Of a stretch of 64,000 bases of DNA, positions 52,725-59,588 are shown piece by piece. The notes below the pieces were generated by a model. It searched no databases. It saw nothing but the letters and a program-made list of their open reading frames with translations, and had not been told where the DNA came from. The stretch's first letter is position 1; every line of letters starts with the position of its first letter. This DNA is from Rhizobium sp. ZPR4 (GTDB lineage: Bacteria; Pseudomonadota; Alphaproteobacteria; Rhizobiales; Rhizobiaceae), in NCBI RefSeq assembly GCF_040215725.1, contig NZ_CP157967.1:620001-684000 (forward strand), read 5' to 3'. Position numbers and translations under genes: made by a program.

Positions 52725-54302
52725 GTGACCGTTTTGACGGGTTGTAGTGTGCGCGTATTGAGTGACATTTCTGTCGGGGCTGCAGCCCTCGTGGACCGGG
52801 TAGGCCGAAGCTGGCTCTCCCGGACGAGCGGGGATGGCGAAGTCCGTGGGCAGGAACTGGCGATCCTGCGCCGGCTTGCGCTTGCTTCTTCCGTTGCGCT
52901 GTTTGCGGTTCCGGCTGGCCTCTCCCTCGTCACCAGTCCGGCCGTGGCGCTGCCTGCCGGCGTGGCCACGGTCTGCGCCGCATTCCTCTTTTCGGCCGTT
53001 GGCAGCATCGCGCTGTCGCGTCAGCGGCCTGCTCTTGGTCCGGCAGAGGCTGTCGTCGTCGAGCATCGCGATCTGATGCTGGAGTCCGCCTTCGGCCTCG
53101 TGCTGCTGCTTGATCCCCAGGGTAATGTGACCACAGTCGGCGGTCGTGATCGTGCGGAATTCCTGAGCTGGATGCGCGATCCCATCGGGCGCGGCTTCGT
53201 CGAACAGATCCATGTCTCAGACAGAATTGTCTTCTTGCAGGCGATCGACGTGCTGCGCCAGGGCAGGGATGCCCATGGTGCCGATCTGCGCCTGGAACGT
53301 TCGGCTGTTATTGGCGGTGATGACCAGTTCGTCCATGTTCGCATGGAGCTGACTGCCCGCCGCGATGGTGAGGGACGCCTGACAGCAATCGTCAGCCAGC
53401 TGCGCGATATCTCTCAGGACCAGCAGCTTCGCGAGGATGCGGCGCGCAAGGCGGCCGAGGCGGAATCGGCCAATGATGCCAAGTCGCGCTTCCTGGCCGC
53501 TGTCAGCCATGAGCTGCGCACCCCGCTCAATGCGATCCTGGGCTTCTCCGATATTCTCAGCGGCGAATATTTCGGCAAGCTGGAAAACGACCGCCAGCGC
53601 GAATATGTCGGCCTGATCCGCCAGTCTGGCGCGCATCTGCTGTCGGTGGTCAACACCATGCTCGACATGAGCAAGATCGAGGCTGGCCGCTATGAGTTGC
53701 TGCTCGAATCCTTCGCGATCGAAGACACCATCGCAACATGTGAAGCAATGCTCGGCCTGCAGGCGAAGGAAAAGGGGCTGACGCTCACGAGCCGTATCCA
53801 GCGCGGCCTCGGCGAGATCGTCGCTGACCAGCGGGCGATCCAGCAGATCCTTATCAACCTCGTCGGCAATGCCATCAAGTTCACCGATGCGGGCGGCGCG
53901 ATCACCATCGACGCGGCCTTGGCCGATGGCATGTTGAAGCTGTCGATCGGCGATACGGGCATCGGCATTGCGAGTGAGCGCCTGGCGTCGCTCGGCCAGC
54001 CCTTCGTGCAGATCCAGAACGATTACACGCGTCGTTACGCCGGCACTGGCCTCGGCCTCTCGCTGGTCAAGGGCCTCGTCGGCTTGCATGGCGGAAACTT
54101 CTCGATTGCCAGCGCGCCGGGTGAGGGGACGGTCATTACGATCCTCATTCCGTTCGACGGCTCCGGTGCCGTAACGATGCAACAGCCTGTGGATGTTAAT
54201 CGCCCTGTCGATTTTCCGCCGCGTCTGAAACATACTGTGGAGATAGATGAAGGGCGAAACAAGGAACTGATGAATGGCCCCGCAAAAGCGAAAATCGCCT
54301 AA
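52725..54302 (+). CDS. Membrane sensor histidine kinase, PdhS/DivJ-like
   Basis: A 525-residue kinase. Two membrane segments lie at about residues 47-65 and 72-97, then a PAS-like domain (about 115-235). The phosphoacceptor is His262 in AAVSHELRTPLNAILGFSDI, the signature of the PdhS/DivJ/PleC cell-cycle group. The ATPase domain has NLVGNAIKFTDAGG, GDTGIGI and GTGLGLSLVKGLVGLHGG. Kinases of this group set DivK phosphorylation and thus CtrA activity in rhizobia. Which orthologue it is cannot be settled here. The start is a GTG; a second in-frame GTG at 52749 is possible. It overlaps the next gene by 29 bases. Confidence 0.88.
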   Translation: MTVLTGCSVRVLSDISVGAAALVDRVGRSWLSRTSGDGEVRGQELAILRRLALASSVALFAVPAGLSLVTSPAVALPAGVATVCAAFLFSAVGSIALSRQRPALGPAEAVVVEHRDLMLESAFGLVLLLDPQGNVTTVGGRDRAEFLSWMRDPIGRGFVEQIHVSDRIVFLQAIDVLRQGRDAHGADLRLERSAVIGGDDQFVHVRMELTARRDGEGRLTAIVSQLRDISQDQQLREDAARKAAEAESANDAKSRFLAAVSHELRTPLNAILGFSDILSGEYFGKLENDRQREYVGLIRQSGAHLLSVVNTMLDMSKIEAGRYELLLESFAIEDTIATCEAMLGLQAKEKGLTLTSRIQRGLGEIVADQRAIQQILINLVGNAIKFTDAGGAITIDAALADGMLKLSIGDTGIGIASERLASLGQPFVQIQNDYTRRYAGTGLGLSLVKGLVGLHGGNFSIASAPGEGTVITILIPFDGSGAVTMQQPVDVNRPVDFPPRLKHTVEIDEGRNKELMNGPAKAKIA

Positions 54303-55311
54303 GGGAAGAGGGAAGGGCAAGCGCAAGCAGCCCGGCTTCGCTTCCCGTGGTGCGGTTGCCCTTGGCAGCCTGAGCCTGCGCGGCAGCACCGCGCTGGGCG
54401 GCCTTGGCCTTCGCGGTGCGGGTGCGCTTGCCGCCCTGATCGGCAGCGCCGTCGGCCGTCATCCCGCCATTGCCGGTGGCGTCGCGCTCTTCTTCGGGGT
54501 TTTCGGTTTCGTCACCGCCAATGCGCTTTGGTATCAGACAGGCGCGCATCCATCGCCCATGTTGCGTACCCGCGATCCGGCGTCTCCCTATCAGATCCCC
54601 GGCCGGAAATCCTTCCTACATGCACAGCAGGCCGATGCCGGCAATGTCACCACCTTTCGGATAGAAAGGCAGGATTCCGCTTCCGATCCTGCCACGCAAC
54701 CGTCAACGGGGCAGGCAGCAAGCGCTGCCGCAGCACAGTCGTCCAGCGCGCCGTCGAAACTCATTGCCGATATACAGGCCGAGCTCATCCGTCACGGCCT
54801 CTATGATGGCGCCGCCGATGGAAAGCCGGGATCACGCACGACATCGGCCATCCTCTTCTTCCAGGAAGCGTCTGGCCTTGCGCAGACTGGCACGCCGACG
54901 CCAGAACTTCTGGCTACCCTCAAGGCCAGCAATACTGCCACAGGACAGCTGGCCGGCGGCAGAGCAAATGCGGCGGCCGCCGTTCCCGCAGAGCGCCCCG
55001 TCAATGTTTCCGCCACGGCGGATGCGATCGATCCGGTCGCTGCCGCCATCCAGAATGCCGAGAAGAACATCAGGACCGGTGCCGTTGTCGCTAAGGCAAC
55101 ACCAGGCGATGCGGTCAACAAGGTGAATATGGTCATGCAGATCCAGAAGGGTCTGAGCAATATCGCCTACAGCAATGTCAGCATCGACGGCGTTGCCGGA
55201 GAGCAGACGAAGGCAGCTATCCGCCGCTTCCAGAAGCACTATCGCCTGCCGGAAACCGGCGAGCCGAACATGGCGGTCCTCAAGAAGCTGCAGGATATCG
55301 GCGCGCTCTGA
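54274..55311 (+). CDS. Membrane-anchored protein with two peptidoglycan-binding domains
   Basis: A 345-residue protein. It opens with a very basic stretch (APQKRKSPKGRGKGKRKQPG) and a membrane segment (about residues 66-84, IAGGVALFFGVFGFVTANAL). Two PG_binding_1 modules follow: about 165-218 (IQAELIRHGLYDGAADGKPG) and about 285-340 (IQKGLSNIAYSNVSIDGVAG). This is an inner-membrane protein with periplasmic cell-wall-binding modules and no catalytic domain. Its start lies inside the kinase gene (29-base overlap), so the two proteins are probably made together. Confidence 0.88.
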   Translation: MAPQKRKSPKGRGKGKRKQPGFASRGAVALGSLSLRGSTALGGLGLRGAGALAALIGSAVGRHPAIAGGVALFFGVFGFVTANALWYQTGAHPSPMLRTRDPASPYQIPGRKSFLHAQQADAGNVTTFRIERQDSASDPATQPSTGQAASAAAAQSSSAPSKLIADIQAELIRHGLYDGAADGKPGSRTTSAILFFQEASGLAQTGTPTPELLATLKASNTATGQLAGGRANAAAAVPAERPVNVSATADAIDPVAAAIQNAEKNIRTGAVVAKATPGDAVNKVNMVMQIQKGLSNIAYSNVSIDGVAGEQTKAAIRRFQKHYRLPETGEPNMAVLKKLQDIGAL

Positions 55312-55408
55312 AGCCCGCCAGACAAGCGTCTGCCGTGAACCTGGCGACGACTGCGCGCTGCAGGTGGCTTCAATTGCCTTGGCGGGCATGCACCGCTATA
55401 GCTCGAAC

Positions 55409-55768
55409 ATGAGATTGCGCAGCGACATCTTTGTTTCCGCTCTTGTCCGCCGCTTGTTTGCCCGTGGCGATTTTGCCGCTGTCGAGCACAAGGGCGAGGA
55501 GCACGCCGGTGCGATCTTCATCCGCCAACGTTTCCGCGATGGATCGGAGACCCTCTATGCACCGGCACCGCAAAGCCTGTTCGATGAGGAGGAGAGCGGA
55601 ATGCGGCTCTTCGAGGTCCGTATTGAGCGGAAGGAACCGCAGGAAATCCGCGAAACGCTTGATCGCGAGCTGAAATTCGATCCCGATTTGTGGATCGTCG
55701 AACTGGAAACGGACGATATCGGCGATATCGTCCCTTTAGCCGGTTTGCGTACCAATCCGCTGGATTGA
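55409..55768 (+). CDS. DUF1491 protein
   Basis: A 119-residue protein of the DUF1491 family, conserved in Alphaproteobacteria. MRLRSDIFVSALVRRLFARG starts it; GAIFIRQRFRDGSETLYAPA and FDPDLWIVELETDDI are family landmarks. The function is unknown. The ATG at 55409 matches the family; an in-frame ATG seven codons earlier is possible. It lies 97 bases after the peptidoglycan-binding gene in the same direction and may share its transcript. Confidence 0.88.
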   Translation: MRLRSDIFVSALVRRLFARGDFAAVEHKGEEHAGAIFIRQRFRDGSETLYAPAPQSLFDEEESGMRLFEVRIERKEPQEIRETLDRELKFDPDLWIVELETDDIGDIVPLAGLRTNPLD

Positions 55769-55775
55769 GCCGTCT

Positions 55776-56720
55776 TTATCGACGGTTCGCGACGCGCAAC
55801 TCGCGAATTGGCTCCGATTTTGTACCGAACAGAGGTGCAGCAGGACGCTGCGCAGGCTTTTCCTGCGGCAGATAGGTGTAGCTGTCGGCGCGGCGCCATG
55901 CCTCGACGCGCGCCTGGCTCTCTTCCGCATCGATATCGTCGAGCACCAGCCATGCCCGACTGACGCTGCCGTGCCTTTCGGCCAGATGCGGATAGAAGCG
56001 CTCGAGCGAATAGACGGCATCGGCAATGCCCATGCCGAGGCTGACGAGCGTGACGGCGAGCTGCTGCCCAGACGTGTCGAGCAAGATGCGTTCCGCAAGC
56101 CAGTAGCTGGAGGAAAGCGCGTCGGCGAGCGTCGTTGCAAATTGCACCGCGTCACGCTCGCGCGCAAAACGGACGAGCAGCGCCTCCTGTGTCTCGCTGA
56201 GGCTGCGCAGACCGAGCCGGTCGCTGTCGTCGCGGGTCAGATGGCGCGCAGCCTGTTTGATCTGCTGGCGCAAGATTTCTTCGCGCGACTGCCGTTCGGT
56301 TTCCGCCGCCTCGACTTGAGCTGAAACGGCAGCCGCCGGCTTCTCTTGTGCCGTCATGCCGCGTTCCGGCTCGGCCTGATGCAGACCGACGAGCGCGTCT
56401 ATGACCTTGGGGGAGAGCGACGACCGGCGGACGATTGCCCGCGCATGGGCGGCCCCTTGCGTACGGGCGATGGTGATGAGTGTATCGTCGTCGATCGCCT
56501 GCGAACTCGTGAGGAACGGAGCGGCAATCGCGATCGGCTGACAGCCGATGAACAGGGCTACGGCTTGTGGCACTGTCTCGCATTGAGAAAGGGCGGCAAC
56601 TGCCTGTCGCTTCGCCTCGTCCGAAGACGCCTGGAAAACGGGGGTGAAAAGCTCGGCAAACTGACGAAGTTCTGATTTGGACGGATGGCCCATGCCTTCG
56701 AAGCTGGTGATCGTCGCCAT
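55776..56720 (-). CDS. DUF2336 family protein
   Basis: A 314-residue mostly helical protein of the DUF2336 family, found in Alphaproteobacteria. KSELRQFAELFTPVFQASSD (near residue 15), FLTSSQAIDDDTLITIARTQ (near 68) and SSLSPKVIDALVGLHQAEPE (near 100) show the repeated helix pairs typical of this HEAT-like family. A Gln/Glu-rich helix follows the linker (VEAAETERQSREEILRQQIK). The function is unknown. Its ATG overlaps the stop codon of a 70-residue membrane protein (TGATG), so the two are coupled. Confidence 0.85.
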   Translation of the reverse strand: MATITSFEGMGHPSKSELRQFAELFTPVFQASSDEAKRQAVAALSQCETVPQAVALFIGCQPIAIAAPFLTSSQAIDDDTLITIARTQGAAHARAIVRRSSLSPKVIDALVGLHQAEPERGMTAQEKPAAAVSAQVEAAETERQSREEILRQQIKQAARHLTRDDSDRLGLRSLSETQEALLVRFARERDAVQFATTLADALSSSYWLAERILLDTSGQQLAVTLVSLGMGIADAVYSLERFYPHLAERHGSVSRAWLVLDDIDAEESQARVEAWRRADSYTYLPQEKPAQRPAAPLFGTKSEPIRELRVANRR

Positions 56721-56932
56721 CAGAACCACGTCCTTCTTGCGGACAGTCGCAGGCTCTTCAAGATCTCGAAACCGATCACGCACGCCAACACCCATACTGA
56801 TACGCTGAACAAAAAAGCAGGGAGCCCGATGGCTGACCATGGCCCCCGCTTCGCCTCACTCCAATCGAACCGAACGACTCCTTCGATAAAGAGGACATCC
56901 TCGGCGGTGATTGTCGAAACGGGTGTGGACAC
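56720..56932 (-). CDS. Small single-pass membrane protein coupled to the DUF2336 gene
   Basis: A 70-residue protein: a soluble N-terminal part (STPVSTITAEDVLFIEGVVR), then one membrane segment (about residues 36-56, LPAFLFSVSVWVLACVIGFE), then a short basic tail (LKSLRLSARRTWF). A good ribosome site (AAGGA) lies five bases before the GTG start. The stop overlaps the start of the DUF2336 gene as TGATG. I recognise no family. The reading frame, ribosome site and coupling together support a real gene, though the length leaves room for doubt. Confidence 0.6.
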   Translation of the reverse strand: MSTPVSTITAEDVLFIEGVVRFDWSEAKRGPWSAIGLPAFLFSVSVWVLACVIGFEILKSLRLSARRTWF

Positions 56933-57224
56933 GGTCGTCCTTATCTGGCTTTCGCGAAAGACTAAGGCCGGCAGGGTTAATGGTTCGTGAAAACTTTATT
57001 AAAATCCGAATAAAAATTGCGCGTTAAGCTTGCGTCGGGGGTGCAGCAGCATTTTGTCCGCATGGACGGCAGTTTGGGCGCAAGCAGGCCTGTGGAAAAC
57101 CTTTCTTGGCATCGCGCCCGCAGCCAAATTCAACCTATGAGTGCTTCTGTCGAGGAGGTAGTCAAAAGTGACGTGACCCCGCCGCGAAAGCGGAAACCCG
57201 GCTTCTTGACGCAGATGGGATTCT

Positions 57225-57431
57225 TCAGATGCCCTTATGCTCGCGCAAGGCCGCGAGGAGCTTTTCCGAGGTGTTGTAGCCTGATTGAAAAAGACCGATT
57301 GCCGCCGTGGCCGCGAACTGGGCTTCCGTACTTTTTATGTCGATCCGCTTTTCCAGACACCACCCATCCAGCGCGTCGCGCAGGACGGTGACATCCTCCG
57401 GTGAAAAGACGGAACTGCCCGTCGCAAACAT
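57225..57431 (-). CDS. Small conserved rhizobial protein
   Basis: A 68-residue protein with FSPEDVTVLRDALDGWCLEK then IGLFQSGYNTSEKLLAALRE, a pattern I recall from short proteins of Rhizobiales of unknown function. There is no signal or membrane segment. A ribosome site (GAGGG, seven bases before) supports the ATG at 57431. A 17-bp palindrome lies 48 bases upstream. The 290-bp space from here to 56933 shows a short GNRA-type hairpin (CCGCGAAAGCGG at about 57182) and otherwise nothing I can assign. Confidence 0.7.
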   Translation of the reverse strand: MFATGSSVFSPEDVTVLRDALDGWCLEKRIDIKSTEAQFAATAAIGLFQSGYNTSEKLLAALREHKGI

Positions 57432-57478
57432 TGATCGCCCTCAAATTCCGAGCTTACATTACGTTAATTTTCCGTGAG

Positions 57479-57495
57479 CGCAAATAATATTTGCG
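57479..57495. promoter_or_regulatory. 17-bp palindrome upstream of the 57431 gene
   Basis: CGCAAATA and TATTTGCG are exact reverse complements around one base (CGCAAATAATATTTGCG). The position, about 50 bases upstream of a start codon, suits an operator. The binding protein is unknown. Confidence 0.45.
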
Positions 57496-57780
57496 TGACG
57501 CTTTTCTGCAACGTGGCATCCACGCTTTCCGTCTGCCTGTCGGGCCATCTGTTCAATTAAGAGTATGATATTGCTCAATTTCATGGAGAAAACGCTTTCT
57601 GTAATTTTTCAGCGGCCGATGAAACCAAAGCCGCCGTTACGGCGTTAATAGAGTATGACAAGTGATGCCGAGAATGACGAGCGACGAGAATTAGCATTCT
57701 GTTAACTGCGATATGTCTGAATTCCGATTGAAAGCAGCCATTGGCAGAATGTGATCGAGTGTAAAGACAGCATGGAAGCC

Positions 57781-57900
57781 GAAAGTCGGTGCCCATGCCA
57801 CGGTGTAAGGGAAATGCCGTGAGAAGGCGCGGATGCCTCCATTGAAGCCCAAAACAAAGGCTGGAATGGAGGGGAGCGTTAGCCCGCTTCAGTGGCGGGC
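57781..57900 (+). ncRNA. Candidate structured RNA (leader or sRNA) upstream of the 57955 gene
   Basis: Consecutive pairings fill this stretch: GCCACGG with CCGT...GGC (about 57797-57829), CCTCCATT with AATGGAGG (57836-57843, 57865-57872, inner AGCC/GGCT) and GCCCGC with GCGGGC (57882-57900). The next gene starts 55 bases later. The 522-bp gap from 57432 to 57954 has no other coding content. I do not match it to a named riboswitch, so it may be a cis leader or a small RNA. Confidence 0.35.
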
Positions 57901-57954
57901 AGGGTGAAATCAAGTCGCAGGTTCATCCGTCTCGAGACTTTAATGGAGACGAGA

Positions 57955-58122
57955 ATGGCAAAGATCATATCTCTTTCGGATTGGCGATTGCGCCTGCCGC
58001 CGCGCGCGCAGAAAGAGCCGGTGGAGGCAAAGATACTTTTGTTCACCGGCGTGCGTTACGAGCATCTTGATACGCCAACGCATCGCCCCGGAGCGGGGCC
58101 GAAGCGGGCAAAGGGAAAGTAG
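57955..58122 (+). CDS. Small conserved protein, 55 residues
   Basis: A 55-residue basic protein: MAKIISLSDWRLRLPPRAQK, then EAKILLFTGVRYEHLDT, ending HRPGAGPKRAKGK. The ILLFTGVRYE block recurs, from memory, in short rhizobial proteins without known function. GGAGAC lies seven bases before the ATG; an in-frame ATG four codons earlier is also possible. A structured leader candidate precedes it. Confidence 0.68.
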   Translation: MAKIISLSDWRLRLPPRAQKEPVEAKILLFTGVRYEHLDTPTHRPGAGPKRAKGK

Positions 58123-58243
58123 CGCTTCAAGATATGTACGCGCATGGCGAGTTCATGCATGCCTGCCAATTGCCGCCGCATCCAGCCGGATAGCGCTTGC
58201 CGGGACGCTCGCCATCGATCTGCGAGTTCTAACAGCCCAAGCC

Positions 58244-58792
58244 TCAGCCATTGCCGAATTCGTCGCAGCCGGCCTCGGAGAGAAATTCTCGCGCCGCGTC
58301 GTCGAAGCTCGCTTGAGGTGCCATCGTGTGCAGCACCGCATAACCCTGAGCCCGCGGCACTTCCACCAGGATCGATTGGGCAAGGGCGGGCGGCAGCGCC
58401 TTACGTATGCCGGTCAACTGGACGGGCGATGCAAGCAGTAGATCGAGCGTCCCGCCGACCGATGTTCGGTCGCTCATGCTGAACACTTCATTGGATGCCG
58501 CGTCATAAATGGCGAGTGACCAGAACGGCACCTTGCCCTTCGCGGTCAAATGAACGGGCGTATCCTCGATGTCGAAAGCGCAGACGGCGGTGCGGATATA
58601 GGGATCGGTGTTGGAAAGCCCAGCATCGTCATCCTTGTTGTCGAGCATGTAGAAATGGTTCTCGTCACCCTCGTCCGACACGCGCGTATAGGCGTCCCGG
58701 TCGGAGAAATGCGGCAGCGACAGAATGATGATGATATGGAGCAGTACCGCACCGAATACGCCGGTCAGGATCGCGAAGACGAATCTAAACAT
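58244..58792 (-). CDS. DUF1254-type membrane-anchored protein
   Basis: A 182-residue protein with an N-terminal membrane segment (about residues 3-25, FVFAILTGVFGAVLLHIIII). DAYTRVSDEGDENHFYMLDN, DPYIRTAVCAFDIEDTPVHL and FWSLAIYDAASNEVFSMSDR are typical of the rhizobial short DUF1254 partner proteins. The function is unknown. It overlaps the upstream DUF1214 gene by eight bases, so the pair is cotranscribed. Confidence 0.82.
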   Translation of the reverse strand: MFRFVFAILTGVFGAVLLHIIIILSLPHFSDRDAYTRVSDEGDENHFYMLDNKDDDAGLSNTDPYIRTAVCAFDIEDTPVHLTAKGKVPFWSLAIYDAASNEVFSMSDRTSVGGTLDLLLASPVQLTGIRKALPPALAQSILVEVPRAQGYAVLHTMAPQASFDDAAREFLSEAGCDEFGNG

Positions 58793-59372
58793 TGCCACAC
58801 CCGATCTTTTCGAGTTTCGGCATGCCGAGATCAATCAGGCCGGAATTGCTGGCGGCCGGCGAATCCAGGAGCGTCCATACCAGGCGAAAATTGCCAGACG
58901 GCGGCAAGGCGAGCCAGTTGCCCGCCTGCGCATTGGATGAAACGGTGATGTTGAAGGTCGAATCCGGCTTGCGCAGCACCACCCAGGAATTGATGGTGGA
59001 GGGGCGACCGGTAGCGTCTTCGATCGGCCGACCATCATTGCCGGCGATGAAGAGGGTCCAGAGCCTTGCTGGCGGTGTCTGGCCGCTGATGCGGTAGGTG
59101 CAGCTCGCCGTCAATCTAGTGCCGCTGTCGTCATCGGAAGCGGTAAAAACCAGCCCTTCGGCCGTGCCGTAAAGCAGCCGCCCGGCGCGCGCTCTATGGG
59201 ATTTCGCATAAGGGTCCGCATCCGCCGTCTGCATTTCGGGAAAAGCCTGCCAGGCGCCAAGCTTGATTGCGCCGAAGCCGGAGGTGGCATCCAGCGCCAG
59301 AAGCGTGAACACGATCCCGCCGCCAAAGGCGATGACTAGCGAAAGCGCAACAAGAAGGGGAACTCGGAACAC
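58785..59372 (-). CDS. DUF1214-type membrane-anchored protein
   Basis: A 195-residue protein with an N-terminal membrane segment (about residues 5-27, LLVALSLVIAFGGGIVFTLL). The DUF1214 core includes CTYRISGQTPPARLWTLFIA (near 91) and INSWVVLRKPDSTFNITVSS (near 127), ending in a strand-rich region. DUF1214 and DUF1254 domains normally occur in one polypeptide; here they are split into two overlapping genes, as is common in rhizobia. The GTG start at 59372 is preceded by GAGGAC. The function is unknown. Confidence 0.82.
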   Translation of the reverse strand: MFRVPLLVALSLVIAFGGGIVFTLLALDATSGFGAIKLGAWQAFPEMQTADADPYAKSHRARAGRLLYGTAEGLVFTASDDDSGTRLTASCTYRISGQTPPARLWTLFIAGNDGRPIEDATGRPSTINSWVVLRKPDSTFNITVSSNAQAGNWLALPPSGNFRLVWTLLDSPAASNSGLIDLGMPKLEKIGCGNV

Positions 59373-59588
59373 CCTAGGATCGTCCTCGTGACAAATCAGT
59401 GTCGATTTATTCCTGATTCTGGCGGTAGGGGGAAGGGCAAGCCGCTATTTACGGCTGTCTTGAGAACAATGGCGAGGATCAGGAACGGCAGCGGGGCATC
59501 CGAAACGCCGGCTTCCGTCCGTTGGTTTGACCACAGATTTGCTGCCGTCATCTGCATCGCACCGCGGCGCATTTTCTGCGAGGGCTGG

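Noticed and set aside
57581..57913. Open frame of 110 codons on the minus strand
   Set aside because: It has no ribosome site or family resemblance, and it covers the hairpins proposed as a structured RNA.
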